NCBI GenBank assembly: GCA_002007465.1
Contig: LNAC01000003.1
Location: 14,286,203-14,350,202 of the forward strand
DNA: 64,000 bases
Reading direction: 5' to 3'
DNA from: Ailurus styani
Taxonomy: Eukaryota > Chordata > Mammalia > Carnivora > Ailuridae
How positions within the stretch are numbered: the first letter of the stretch is position 1; every line of letters starts with the position of its first letter. Made by a program: the position numbers and the translations under genes. Under the pieces are notes generated by a model, which made no database searches, was not told the DNA's origin, and worked only from the letters and a program-made list of their open reading frames with translations. Below, in pieces: positions 21,871-34,845 of the stretch.

Positions 21871-24586
21871 AACTAAACTGTGTAGTTCTGTTTATTTCAT
21901 TAAATGAATCAAATACGTTAATACGTTTGTAGACCCCAAATATCGCATCATATTCTGAGGGCTAAATTTTCATCAACATATATTTTCTATGTTTTCTGAT
22001 GATAGAATTTAAGTAATGGTAATTTTAGAAAATCTGGAAGAGACAGCCAAAGGCATGAATTATTTATAACTAATAGAGTAGACTATTTTATGTTTTAGTA
22101 ATCAGTCATTAAGAGTTTATGGACTTTTTAAAAAATATGTTATTTCTAAATAAACCCAAGGGGGCTGTAAAACAAGACTTGTGGCTGCTCTAAGGGCCCA
22201 TTAGTATAATTCCAAAAATGTCTGGATAACAGATCTTTTTGTCTATCTAGCTCCTGGGTGAAGTTCAGGAAAGTCCTTGGATCTTTTGTTAGTCAGTGGG
22301 AGCCGAGAGTGATAAATGCAGGCTGACTTCATGTCTGTGTGCACCGTACTCCATGGTAGTCTGTAGTCCTAATGTATATCTCATCATACCAAGATTTATG
22401 AGGTGTACCTGGACCAGCAGAGGTAGTTCCTGGCACCAAACCAGATCCATCCCTGTGCTGAATTTCATCAACCTAATGCATGCCAGGTTGAGCCTGGATG
22501 GTAGCAGTGGAGCATCCAGATGGCCTGAAATAATCCTAATGCCTTAGACCATGATCCACAAGCTTGTATCTCATGGTCATGTGTTTTGGGAACCAGAAAT
22601 TGACACCTCCTTTGGAGAATGTTTCTGGTCATGCTGCTTTGTCTCCTGACCATGCAGACTTCCTTCTGACTCTTTGCACATTTAAACCTTATTTTATTTA
22701 CACTTGTGGGCTCTACATCTCTCCCTTTTATTAATATAAACTCATGATGAAAATGTTTCTATGTAGTTGTCATGCCTTTATACCCTAGAAATTACAGCAT
22801 GCAAAAGAAAGAAAAGAGGTCTTTGTTTCTCATAAAAACATCAAGCACTAACCCCATCACATTTGGAGGTAACAACTTCTGGAGTGATTAGAATACATAA
22901 TTTCTCTCCTTTTCATTGTTTTAGATTTTACTTCTTATTTTAATTAGTCTTTGTCTAGAATGGGGATTTCTGCTGCTATTGGCCAAATGACAGGAAAATG
23001 TTGAAAATATGTTTAAAAAGGACACAAAGTACTTCACATAAATGCTAAGACCTTTCCCATACCAGAATATTCTATGCTATTTTAAGTGAACTCTTGTAAG
23101 TTCTGGTCTATCTAGAGTAAATCACTTTGGAGAAATACATATTTCCCAAAATAAAGAAACCTTGCATAGAGAAGACATCCTTTGGAGATAAGAGGTATAG
23201 CTTCCCAAACATGCCACTCTGCTGAGGCTCTGACTGATAAGGAATATGTTCATGAATATGTAGGCTTGTATTTTATTATCATATATAATGAATCAGGTGA
23301 GCATAATACATTGCCACTATACTGTTATACCCTCCAAACCTCTGGCCTCTGTTCGCTTTCTGGCTTCTAATGTTGTTTGTTTATATTTGAGGTCAGCCTG
23401 ATGCTAGAAAGTAGATGCTTTCTAAATATTTTGCTGTTGTCATTCTTCAACTTGAATATTATTTTCTCCTTTGCTGCTACAAAACATTTTCAGAGAGCTC
23501 ACTCTTACTTATTTCCAGTGCTCCAATACTTCAACCATAAAGATCTCTCCTACCATAGTTTTGTTCATAAATAAGGTGGGATGTTTTCCTTGTCTCTCCT
23601 AATTGTGTATTTTGATATTAGGAAGTACTCCCTAACATAACAGCCTGGAAGACTGGTAGACAACTCTTCCTAAATTCCAAGTAGCAAAAGTTATTTAATA
23701 TTGTATAGTTGTTGGATTAAAGAATAATGGTTTGTTGGGACTTTCTGGCTATCTTGAACAGCCTGAATTATTTCTATAAAGGAGAGAGAGAGAGAAAGTA
23801 TGAATGATAATCAAGAGCTCTCAGCAAGCACCTTTCCTACATATTATCCCCACATACATTCTTTGCACTATTCAATTTGTATGTCTCATGTAAAATTGCA
23901 AGGCCTGTTCACTAATTCTCCAGATCTGTAGTATTTCTGGGAATCACTATTTAAGACAGGATGGGAAAAAATAATGTTATGGTTGTGTAGACATGAGTAA
24001 AAACAAACAGTGGGTCATAGATAGTAGCTTCCTATAGTAAAGCAGTGCTTTTCTGGTTGATGTAGACCAGGAGTATTCTGCTTTTCTGGTGTATTTAGTT
24101 TGGTATACATAGTTCTTTCAGATTTTTTTTTTATTCTAATGCTTCTAGATAGGCTATTTACTCACTGTATATATAAGCCCAACTTTCCCTATGGATGAGA
24201 ACAGAATCTGATTGACATGTTTATGTTGCCTACATGCCTCTGACAGGTAACTGAATTTACAATCACAGGATAGATCTCCTGACTACAAAAGAAGGCCAGC
24301 AAGTTTAATTGCGATGCATCCAGAGGATCAGCACAGTCCATACATTTGGATACATTTTTGTCTTTTAATTGAAAGTGTCTCCCAAATTTTAGGAATAGTG
24401 TGGCTCAATTTTATTCTAAGTTTAGTCCTCTGCTGAGGAACTACAGATATTTCATTTGGAAAGTTAATTTAATCATAAACTTGAAAACATATTTCCACTT
24501 TTGATCCAATCAAATTATTTGATTCCTAGAAAGTTCCTTAGAAGATAATTCAGCCTAATCACTTCATTTTATAGATGCACTTCAAG
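21871..24586. other. Unannotated, apparently unique sequence
   Basis: 22180-22660 is less AT-rich and has overlapping short frames on both strands, but none shows a domain I recognise. The remainder is AT-rich with no visible tRNA, SINE or L1. Confidence 0.35.
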
Positions 24587-24599
24587 AATTTGAAATTAA

Positions 24600-24800
24600 G
24601 GGCGCCTGGGTGGCTCAGTGGGTTAAAGCCTCTGCCTTCAGCTCAGGTCATGATCTCAGGGTCCTGGGATCCAGGCCCACATCGGGCTCCCTGCTTGGCA
24701 GGGAGCCTGCTTCCTCCTCTCTCTCTGCCTGCCTCTCTGCCTACTTGTGATCTCTCTCTCTGTGTCAAATAAATAAATAAAATCTTCAAAAAACAAAAAT
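24600..24800 (+). mobile_element. CAN-SINE, sense, young
   Basis: GGGCGCCTGGGTGGCTCAGT head with the GTGGGTTAAAGCCTCTGCC form, close to the youngest copies in the window. Exact 13-bp duplication AATTTGAAATTAA at 24587-24599 and 24801-24813. Confidence 0.97.
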
Positions 24801-24814
24801 AATTTGAAATTAAA

Positions 24815-25674
24815 AAAAAAAGATAAAAAAGAATTTGAAGTTACTTTGCAAAGATTATATTGCTTATATAGGAGACTTCAAACTAGAAGCCAATATTCTT
24901 TCCATCCCTCTTCACATACTTTAGGTATTTCATATTGAACTTGTTATTTTGTCAATCTTGTCCAGTACATCTACTTTTAAGATCTTTTAACCTATTTATT
25001 TTCTTGTTCTATGAGTACACATGAAAACCATCATTTGAAAATTCATGTAGTTCTAATAAAATAAAAATAATTCTAGATAATCGTTTTTTTAATTTTTAGA
25101 TTCAATTTCTAAAGCACCAGCACCAACCACTTAATTAATTTATTTTTTACCTAAAGTGACATATAATCAATATCTTTGTGATCATTAAGACATGTTGTGG
25201 GTTGTGAAGTATACTTGTCTAAACTGTTCACCTTTACTCCTAATTTGTTTTCAACTCAGAGTATTCTGAATCCTTGTTTGCATGTTCTTTTTTCCCCAAG
25301 TAGACAGTCCTCACTTCTTATTTGTAATCTTCAAAACTTAACCACTTACTTTATTACCATAAGTAATCTACAGAATATTTGCAGCAATGCACGGTTAAAT
25401 TTGTGAAGTCACAGCCATAGGAATGCTGTTCTTAGTTTTTGTAGAAATGTTACTGGGCTTTTTTTTAAGCATTCAAAATTAGCACTAATTAAAGACATTG
25501 TAAGCTACTGTGTATTATCAATACAATTTTGTTAAGAACAACGAAGTAATTGAGATATTATCCCCATAAAATGAAAATGTGTATATATATATATATTTAC
25601 ATATACAAGAATTAAAATAGAAAGCAATTCTCAAGTTTTACAAGTTAATCCTTTCCTTTTATGTGGGCATATAT

Positions 25675-25725
<51 letters not shown>

Positions 25726-28690
25726 TCTTCTAATGTTACTGACAGGGAAAATTATGGACAGTGCCTGTATCCCCCAAAAAGGGACATTTTTGATGCTTGC
25801 AAGCATAATCATCAACTTTATTTAGGAGTTTTACTGATACTTGAATAATCTTTTATATTTAGAGCTAGTGTCACCTGGGTAACCCTTTGTGTACTGTTTA
25901 ATTACTTTCTTTTCAGCATAGTTTCAAACCATCTCTTTGTCAGCTCATTGAGGGTTATGTCTTAGGTCCAACATTTTAACACAGTAGTGAACAGCTCCAT
26001 AATACAAGCTCAAATAATATACTTATTTACTGGAATTTATATTTATAAATATGACCTTAAGATAATCAGAATATACTCTAGTTCCACTAATCAGATATCT
26101 GGTTTACCCTAACTAACCTTAAAGAAGATGTTAATATTTTATATCATATAGAAATATCCACTGACTATTCAAGCATTACGATAATGCGTGCTGTAACTCC
26201 TAAATCTACACACAGCCTAAGACAATGAAAATTTCAACTTGGATACAATTTTGAGTGGATAAGATTTGGACAGTATCCCCAGACTACTTGTCATGCCTTT
26301 CTTTCTTCACTTATTATTTCCTTTCAGCTACTGGATGTAAATAGGCAGCAAGATCAAATTCTTAAATATATACCACGATTGGTAGAACTGATAAAAAATA
26401 TGACTACTAATCTTAATACACTATGTGTCAAAATATAATTTACAATAATGGGCTCAAAATACTCAATTTTAAGTTTATTTACAATTAAATTTCTTTTTTT
26501 TTTATTCTTGGTATTTTCTAATACTTACACATTATGAACTTTTAGTAAAATGAGAAAAGGAACTGGCGTCTCTGTAGCTCATTAGATCCACCCCACTTTA
26601 CCCATAGGCATCTTGAAATGCATTTTATCCTCAATAGTACTCTCTGGACTTCTAACTAGTTGAAACTGAAACCCTAACAGTCCAGGGCTTATCTCATAGC
26701 AATTTCCCTTTCTGTCCTGGATTTGAATGTCTTTGTAAAGGAGCCTAGCTATATATACACTACTATTTTGCAAATCCCTACAACTATTCTGATTTTCCCT
26801 GACCCATATATTTCAAGCCAACCAGTAACTTGACAGACACATTCACATGCTTACATGGCCTCAAGGACATATCTGTTAAATAAAGTAACCACCTCAAAAC
26901 AAAAACTTCCTTTTGCCCTAAAAGGTGGCTCCCTTTCTTATACTCGGCTTAATAATTAAATCTTTATTGCACTAACCAGGGACAGTATCTAAGAAATACA
27001 GAATTAGACTTCTTTTTTTCTTCTTCTCCTTCTTTCTCTCATCCATTAGGACTTAGACATCAAAGAAATATTCAGCTCCCGTAACTTAACCTGCACATTA
27101 ATGTGTCTTCTAATTAAGAGTTTGATTATCATCTAGTATAGCCCTGATTCTCAAAGTGGGGTTTAAAATCCTTCGAGAACTCAAAGTGATCTGAATTATT
27201 TTTGTTCCCTCAGAGCAGGCCCTTATTTCTATCCTTGCAAATATGCTTCACTCTCTGCAGAGTTTGAGAACATGTCAATGTCACCTCTTTCAAAGTTGCT
27301 CTCCTTCATGGAAGGGTCACCTATGGTAAATTTCTAAACTTAAGTGATTTTCATTAGTGGTTTATTTTTGTTTTCTTGTTTTCCCCCTGAAGGGACTATG
27401 TGACATATCTTAGATATTTAAACCCTTTTAGTATGGAATTAACTAGGAAAGGAACTGAATGGACTATAAGGATAAACTGCCCTTTGAAAACAAGCAAAAG
27501 AAAATATTTGTCCCCCAAAAATAAAAATTTAAATTTATAAATGAAAACAAAAGTGTGATTAATTTAATACTTATGGGTAATTTGGAAATTTTTTAATATA
27601 AAAATAGTAACTGAGAAAGTCTTAGAAATGAGGGTAAAGAGATCACTAGGTTTTCTTTCAGGGGAATGCTAGGCATTTTCTAGTGGACTCTCTGGGGTCT
27701 TCTGATACTGCAGATGATACACCTCTGAATGTCTTTAACTAAACTAGTTTATAATTCTGTAGAAGTTAACCTATAGAAAACTGAAAGCAATACAGATTCT
27801 TCTTGTTCATAGTAATTAAATGGTTCTCGTTTGCATTAACGCAAATGAAGTTTAACTGGTAAAGGATATAAATCTCTGTGCTTCAAATTTTTATTTTACT
27901 GATTTTAAACTCTTAATAGTTCCCTCATTAACGATGAGTTAAATATTTGACATATGTTCATTTGACATTTGCATAAAAGTAACAGTTGACTTTTAAAAAA
28001 TCACTGAAACACCTTTGGGGTCTCTCCGGACATGACAGAGCAAGAAGGAATCTCAAAGAAAAGTATATTTACTTGAGCCACGCAAATATGGACTTTATTC
28101 TTGTGACCTCTTTTGTTTCCATAAACTTCTGAGACCTGAAGGACAATCCTGAGATTATGTCAAAGGCCTGGAGACACCACTTATTAAATGTGCACTAACC
28201 TGCAGTGGAAGGAACTTCATAGACTTTCTTGACTTAAATAGCTTTTATTGAAAACTCTCTTCAACTACTAATAATTTTTTCCAAAAATTATTTTTCTTAC
28301 CCCCTATCAAAGTTCATATTACTAGCTGCAGATGAAGTTAATATTAATATATAAGTTGCTTTGTGGAAATTTTTGCTTTCTCCTATATTTGAGCTACATG
28401 ACAAACTTTAATAATTCTTAAAATACTTACAAACGGGGTCTGGTAACATTTACCTGAGGGACAGAAGTACGAGAGATCATGGCCATGAAAAAAATTCAAG
28501 AAATCCAAGCATATAGATACATTTATGAAATATTTATGCAATATTTTGCTGCATGAATCTATTTTAGAAAAAAAACTGTTATCTATTGAAATATAAAATA
28601 ACAGGAATCTGTTATATATATATTATTTTTCTTTGAAAAATTATTTCTTATCTTCTTCCTGGGATAATTCTTAGATTTAAATTTAGATAT
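24815..28690. other. Unannotated AT-rich sequence with a TA repeat
   Basis: Nearly 3.9 kb without a recognisable interspersed repeat except the TA tract at 25669. Such a long repeat-poor stretch may hold unique sequence. ORFs are at most 69 codons without motifs. Confidence 0.4.
25669..25720. repeat. (TA)n microsatellite
   Basis: About 50 bp of almost pure TA, with a shorter TA tract at 25581-25600. Prone to cruciform formation and length change. Confidence 0.95.
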
Positions 28691-28705
28691 TAAGGAAGCA
28701 TTTAC

Positions 28706-28907
28706 TGGGGCATCTGGGTGGCTCAGTTGGTTAAGCAACTGCCTTCGGCTCAGGTTATGATCCCAAGGTCGTGGGATCAAGCCCCACATCTAGCTCCCTG
28801 ATCCGCGAGAAGCCTGCTTCTCCCCCTCCCACTCCCCCTGTTTGTGTTTCCTCTCTCCCTGTATCTCTCTGTCAAATAAATACATAAAATCTTTAAAAAA
28901 AAAAAAA
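28706..28907 (+). mobile_element. CAN-SINE, sense, older form with clear duplication
   Basis: GGGGCATCTGGGTGGCTCAG, TTGGTTAAGCAACTGCCTTC, GGTCGTGGGATCAAGCCCCA, A-rich tail. Flanked by GAAGCATTTAC at 28695-28705 and 28908-28918. Confidence 0.95.
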
Positions 28908-28984
28908 GAAGCATTTACCTTAGTCCCAATAATTAAATATATTAAGTTATAAATAATGGGTATGATATTTTGAACTAAATTCTT

Positions 28985-29183
28985 TTTTTTTTTAAGATTT
29001 TATTTATTTATTTGACACAGAGAGATCAGATCACAAGTAGGCTGAGAGGCAGGCAGAGAGAGAGAGGAGGAAGCAGGCTCCCTGCTGAGCAGAGAGCCCG
29101 ATGCAGGTCTAGATCCCAGGACCCTGAGATCATGACCTGAGCTGAAGGCAGAGGCTTTAACCCACTGAGCCACCCAGGCGCCC
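28985..29183 (-). mobile_element. CAN-SINE, antisense, exact target duplication
   Basis: Reverse young-type SINE with a duplicated ATCAGATCAC stretch in place of the usual GATCAC. Exact 15-bp duplication TTGAACTAAATTCTT at 28970-28984 and 29184-29198. It lies only 78 bp from the sense SINE at 28706, making an inverted pair. Confidence 0.96.
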
Positions 29184-29439
29184 TTGAACTAAATTCTTAA
29201 TTGAGCTGCCTCATACTTCATGTGGATTGCCTTTCATATTAGCATTATATGAAAATCTGGAAAAATGCATTTAATGATTTGAAAACAAGAAAAAATATTT
29301 GTAACAGTATCAAATTACTTACGTATCCACTCAGTACATTTTTATTGAGCTCTGCCTGTGGGGCAGGGCAAAGGTAAGGAGAAAATTAGAAAAGCATATA
29401 GTCTAAACTTCGGGACCTTGCAATTTAGTGGCTATAGGG

Positions 29440-30096
29440 TCCAGGACAGGCTGCCCCAACGTGGGCCACTTTGGCATGAAGATTAGTTCAAGTTAAAGTT
29501 TATCAAAACTCAACAGATGCAGGAAAAGCTTTCCACCTCCCCATCAATGCCTAAATTTAAATGAAAAGGAGAGCCTATAACAAGAAGAGAGCTATTAACA
29601 AACACTCCCCTTTACCTAAGGAACTTATCTGCATACTAGGACAACCTTGTTTTTCTTTTTCTTTCTTTATGAGAGAGAGAGAGAGCGTGCACACGGGCAA
29701 GCAGGGGGTAGGGCAGAGGGAGAGAGAGAAGCAGACTCCCGGCTCAGCAGGAGCCTGAGGAGGGGCTTGCTCTAAGACCCTGGGATCACAACCTGAGCTG
29801 GTGGCAGATGCTTAACCCCGGGCGCCCTGGGCAACAAACCTTGTTTTTCTAAATACCTCCTTTCGCCTTCCTGCTAATGGTCTTTGTCCCCTTCTTATCC
29901 TCAGGCCCTACCCTTATCCTTACCTCAAAGAAACATCAGGTTGTCCCGTGGTCTTTGGAATTTCCACGTCTGGGTGGAACCCCTGTATGCACACTATGAA
30001 ATTTAATTTTCTCCTATTAATCTGTCTCTTGTCAATTTGATTCTAAGTTCAGACAGAAGGAACTTTCAAAGCAGAGGAAGATCTTCCTTCCTGACA
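29440..30096 (+). mobile_element. ERV-type solo LTR, sense, with SINE inside
   Basis: From CAGGACAGGCTGCCCCAACG to CTTCCTGACA, with the TTTTCTCCTATTAATCTGTC motif near the 3' end that is also seen in the elements at 44545 and (reversed) 15620 and 45780. No retroviral genes adjoin. The family name is not assigned with certainty. Confidence 0.7.
29657..29832 (-). mobile_element. CAN-SINE, antisense, inside the LTR
   Basis: TTTTTCTTTCTTTATGAGAG tail to the truncated reverse head CCCCGGGCGCCCTGGG. Flanking copies of ACAACCTTGTTTTTCT (29641-29656) and ACAAACCTTGTTTTTCT (29834-29850) form the target duplication with one inserted base. Confidence 0.88.
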
Positions 30097-30877
30097 TAGT
30101 AAACGCAGATACATATGCTCACAGCTATATTTCAAATCAAACTGGTTGAAACATTGGAAGAGTGGTAAACAGAGCACTATAAAACTTATAAAGCTGTAAG
30201 TACTATAAAAAGGAAGAAATTAATTCCAAGTGGGATAATGTATAAAGATTTCAAGGAGTAAGTAGTGTTTTATTTGAGCTGTGAAGATTGGTAGGAGTTT
30301 ACAGAGCAGAGATTTGGGATGATGGATGAGTACACACCAGCCAGGCAGAGACGATACAGAGACAGAGTCATAATACATGGAGAATAGTGGAAAAGGTAAG
30401 AAGTTCAGGACTACTGGAGGGTTGTACACACACAGAGTAAGAGGAGAGATGTGGTATGCAATGTAATACATGCCTAGAAATTTAGATGGTAGAGCACACT
30501 ACATGCCAAAATAAGGAATACTGATGACATTAGGGCCCAGTGAGGAGCCACTAACATACTGTTTCATCGTGAAGGGATCTAACAAAGCCTCATGTGTGCA
30601 TACTTCAGAGTTTTATAACAATTATATTATTCTCACAAAAATTAATGTCTACATTTATAACTTGAAAACATTATACAAAAGAACTAGTAGTAGAACCCAA
30701 ATCTTTACTCTGTATCAGTTCAAATCTAAAATTGTGAGTTTCCTTAAGTTTCAGGAAGTTTGTACCTTTTGAGAAAAGTCACTTTTTTTTAAAAGCACAG
30801 ACCTCAGTATCCAAAGTAATTTGTGAAAGTTTCTTCAAACTACCAGTATGTATTTAGAATATGCTTCCTGAATTTTA

Positions 30878-31075
30878 TTTTTTTTAAGATTTTTATTTAT
30901 TTATTTGACAGAGAGAGAGAGATCACAAGTAGGCAGAGAGGCAGGCAGAGAGAAAGGAGGAAGCAGGCTCCCTGCCGAGCAGAGAGCCCAATGTGGGGCT
31001 CGATCCCAGGACCCTGAGATCATGACCTGAGCCGAAGACAGAGGCTTTAACCCACTGAGCCACTCAGGTGCCCTA
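30878..31075 (-). mobile_element. CAN-SINE, antisense, exact target duplication
   Basis: Reverse young-type SINE ending GAGCCACTCAGGTGCCCTA. 14-bp duplication CTTCCTGAATTTTA at 30864-30877 and 31076-31089. Confidence 0.96.
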
Positions 31076-31089
31076 CTTCCTGAATTTTA

Positions 31090-32330
31090 AACATGCTAAT
31101 TTAGAGCTTTATCTTCTAATGGGCAAAAATTCAACAACCTTGGTAAAATTATACAATATGTTAAGTACAATATAAGTACATTTTATTCACAAAACATATC
31201 TAAACATGTTTTAGTTTTAAGTTTTATGGAGTGAAAAATTAGCAAAAAGGCATCCTTAATGTTTCTTAAACCTTTCATTTTTTTCCCCCAAAGCCTTTAT
31301 TACACATAGCTTTAAACATAATTAAAACCCCTCCAGCTAGAGTTTATAGTAATTTATACCACACTGAAAAGTCAAGTGAACTTCTGATTCATGATTCGAA
31401 TCATGGAGACTTCCCTCCTGGTATGAAATGGTCAATATTATGAAGTCTGCTATTATACATTCATGATGCTATTTGACCTCTACGTACAAACATTTATTAT
31501 CTGACAATGATATTCAATTTGCCAAACTAGCCCCAGTCACGTGAAAGGGCTCAATATGCAGAGAAGCATGAGATATTTTGTGTTGGTTTTTATAGAGGGT
31601 CTTGTAGTGACCAGACAGGTACCTTCCATTTTTCTTCTTTTAACAGCCAGGTTGCTGATCTCACAAATCATATTTCGGTTGGAAATGAAAGGTGCACCAC
31701 TGCCAGCATTTTGTTAGAAATAATGACACACTTTACTACCTGTAAGTGCTGACCGAGTGGTTCTGCCTTTCCTTCCCAAGGTGACTGTAACACAGATGGA
31801 TGAAAGATTCTGCAGGACGACAAAGGTTAAAGATGCAGACCCCAAGCTAGAAGCCAGTGCTGACACTGATGGAGTGGACTGCAATGAGGATGCCCACATT
31901 ATTGTCCTATCCTCTGATAACCAATGTAATATGAAAACTGACTACAGAAGAAAGGAACAAATTAAATCCATTAATCAAGCATATCTCTGCTAAACAGTTG
32001 TTCTAAAGAGATGAACAAATGAAAAATTTACTGTTTGTTTTCATGCTTTCAAGGATTGGGGAAGAAAATTAATTATAAGGTACTGGCCATACAATTAGTT
32101 AAGTTTCTCTTGAGGAAACTATTTATTGCATTGTCAAAGGACAAATGAACCTCATTAGGGAGATTAGTTTCAGCTGGTAGTTTTGCATTAGGACAAACTA
32201 ATAATACACACTTCAAAAGATACCCTAAGTAAAATTATGGAAATTGAAAATCCATTTTTTACTTCTTAATTTATGAACTGTTTGAAAATGACCACTCTAT
32301 TACCTAGCATACAACCAGAAGGAAATCAAA
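31090..32330. other. Unannotated sequence with exon-like segments
   Basis: 31643-31741 is preceded by a textbook acceptor tract (TTCCATTTTTCTTCTTTTAA then CAG) and followed by GTAAGT, with one frame open across it. A second frame (31727-31993, 88 codons to a stop) follows. I do not recognise either peptide, and both lengths are within chance for three frames, so no gene is called. Confidence 0.25.
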
Positions 32331-32339
32331 CGTAGCCCC

Positions 32340-33000
32340 ACTTTTCACCCAAGTGCCTGAAGGAGAACTATTTTAGTGTGGGTTTCGCAAATGTTGAGAT
32401 GATGAACTTATGTATTCAGGGGTTAGAACTCGGCCGCAGCATTTTACTCTTATGTTGAAGCATGTCAAGCCGAGCTCCACGCCAAAAGCAATTTTTGATA
32501 AGCTCCTTTGAAATCCTTTTCTTTTCAAAATGTTTTAAGTGCCCTGGATAAATAGCAAGCCGAGGTCTGGTATTCAGAATTTCTCTTTCAATCCACACAG
32601 GGCAAGGCAGGAAAAGGAAAATGCTACTTTGCTATCAATCCTGTCTGGCCAGTGGACAGAAGATCCTCAGTTGGCCACAGCCAGCGCCACTCAGTTTCCT
32701 CATTCATTTCATCCCCGGCCTTTCCATGAAGGCAGCTAACAAGGGGGCCAATTACTGTGCGGTGTGAGGGCGAGTGCTAGGCTGCCGACACCTGCCTTCC
32801 ACACCCTGGAGTGAAACCGGACTCGTTCCACAGAGTGCATAAATCAGCTGTGAAATCATAATGAGTTTTTTGGATTCCACTGACCTGGACTGGATTCAGA
32901 CTGCTGACCCAGAAAGAAAAGGCTTCACATACCCCATTACCGGGCCGGTGAGCCATTGAAGACATCCCTATCCTATTCGGACTTGCTTTTATTTATAGAA
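32340..33000. promoter_or_regulatory. Candidate conserved non-coding element (enhancer-like)
   Basis: In contrast to the AT-rich surroundings, this stretch keeps about fifteen CpG dinucleotides (for example CTCGGCCGC, CAAGCCGAG twice, ACCGGGCCGG) and contains E-box-like CAGCTG with nearby TAATGAG. It has no repeat signature and no long frame. Retained CpGs outside a gene promoter, with balanced composition, fit a constrained element, but no alignment was possible. It could equally be an unrecognised old pseudogene or an unmethylated exon. Confidence 0.35.
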
Positions 33001-33698
33001 GTCTTGCTTTTGTTTATGGGAATGCAAGCCAAATTGACATTTACTTACTGTTTGTGTTTGCTTTGTAGGTTTCACTTCTCTGATTTAACAGCAGCTTTAG
33101 GGGCATGGCCCTTGACTGAATCAGGTCAAAGTGGTATCAAAGTTCACTGCTTCAATCCCTAAGTCCTATTATTGAGGAATGATGAAGGTAGAGTTTTAAA
33201 ACATTTTTCTTAATATAAAACTAAAGGGTTTTCTTCAGAAGATTATCTCATGAGATTAAAAAAAAAAGAAGGAAAGAAAGAAAAAGAAAAGAAAAAAAGT
33301 TATGTGAATCTGTAACAGTGATACACACTGCCTACCCCATTGGCCTGGGGTAGCTAGGAAGCTCTCAGAATTAGCTAAGAATTTTCTTTTTCCAAAATAA
33401 GTGTGCCATCTGAGAAAAAATCCCAGTTGTGTAGGGCTTGAAGGTTACACAGTACAGGTGGCCCTCTCAAAGAAAAATAATATAATTTGCAAATACAAAA
33501 CCAGATCTCTTAGTTTGGGTGTCCCAAAAGCAAACTTCAAAAGGAGAAGATGGTTAAAATTAGCTTATGCAGGAAGTGAGCACATTAAGTACAATGAGGA
33601 AGTGAGGTAATACATGGAGAAGGGAGAAAGCCAATAAAGGAGCACCGATAATACTTCAAGCAGCTGGGGCTCACCCTCGCTGTGGGTCCTCTGGAAGA

Positions 33699-33920
33699 TT
33701 TTTTTTTTTAAGATTGATTGATTGATTGATAGATTTACTGCAGAGAAGTGGGAAGGGGCAGAGGAAGAGGGAAAGAGAGAATTTCAAGTAGACTCCCTGC
33801 TGAGTGCAGAGCCTGATGCCAATCTCAGGAGCCTGATGCTCGATCTCAAGACCCTGAAATTATGACCTGAGCTGAAATCAAGAGTCAGATGCTCAACCAA
33901 CTGAGTCACCCAGATGCCCC
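33699..33920 (-). mobile_element. CAN-SINE, antisense, old copy
   Basis: TTTTTTTTAAGATTGATTGA tail with a GATT repeat, GTAGACTCCCTGCTGAGTGC, and reverse head ACTGAGTCACCCAGATGCCCC. It contains an internal partial repeat of GAGCCTGATGC. Diverged. Confidence 0.9.
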
Positions 33921-34414
33921 ACTCTGAGGTCACACCTCAGAATGCCACATCAAAGGACAAGGAAACTGTGGTCTATACTTCTATTCCTCACTGATTAAAA
34001 ATTATAACTAGGGGTATGTAACTCCCAGGACCTTTTCTACGCTTGTGTATGTTCATGGGATGTGCACGCTCACACGACCAGAGAAAGTCCACAGGAAGGG
34101 AAGGCCTTGAGGTAGCAACCATGGAAGTGGACAGGAACTGCCCAGCAGAGTCTTAGTTGACTTCTGGAGTAAGCTTGGGGTAGGGAATACAGGAACGGTA
34201 CTGAAAGTTCCTTGTATATTAAGTATGAAAGCAGATATTTAATTAAATAATAAAATAAATCACAGCCAATCACAAATTTAAAAAGGTGACAACTATGGTC
34301 ATTTCGGTGCTACCCACAGTGGAGGTTAAGTATGACACAGAGGAGGCCAAAATGACAAGATTGTGATAACAATCTTAATTGAATGATGCTAAGCCATTTT
34401 ATTATTGCCATGGT

Positions 34415-34451
34415 GTAATAATAATAATAACAATAGTAGTAGTAGTAGTAA
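34415..34451. repeat. (TAA)n(TAG)n trinucleotide microsatellite
   Basis: Consecutive ATA and TAG units; the poly-tyrosine stretch in a minus-strand frame is its translation and not a real protein. Confidence 0.9.
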
Positions 34452-34648
34452 ATGCATGAACACATTGCTAGGATCTTTCCCAGTATCTCAAAAGGGATCA
34501 GCATTAAGGGAGGGCCCCTGAAATTTGGGTTTAAGTAATTTCTCAGTAAATTGCCTATGGCTGCTGTTACTGAGTTTGTCTTATAATCCTCATATGTGTA
34601 ACTCAGAAATTACCTGTCAAAGTATTTTTGGGTAAGAAAAGAACTACA

Positions 34649-34785
34649 GGGGCACCTGGGTGACTCAGTTGGTTAAGTGTCCAACTCTTGATCTCAGTTC
34701 AGGTCTTGGTCTCAGGGTTGTTGAGTTCAAGTGCTGTGTTGGGCTCCATGCTGGGTGTGGAGCCTACTTTAAAAAAATACAAAAA
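34649..34785 (+). mobile_element. CAN-SINE, sense, old, shortened
   Basis: GGGGCACCTGGGTGACTCAG, TTGGTTAAGTGTCCAACTCT, TCTCAGGGTTGTTGAGTTCA and AGCCTACTTTAAAAAAATAC. The CT-rich body is missing, as in the short old carnivore SINE subfamilies. Confidence 0.88.
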
Positions 34786-34845
34786 TTTCAATTTTTCAAT
34801 ACATGTAAATATTTGTGATAATTGATGAACTGTTTATTTATAGCC

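Noticed and set aside
22289..22653. Overlapping 60-83-codon frames on both strands suggesting a small gene
   Set aside because: No recognisable peptide, splice site or polyadenylation context; frames on opposite strands mirror each other as expected from locally low stop density.
32416..33162. Several 60-68-codon frames in the CpG-bearing block
   Set aside because: They overlap on both strands and in different phases with no shared coding character; the block is better explained as non-coding.
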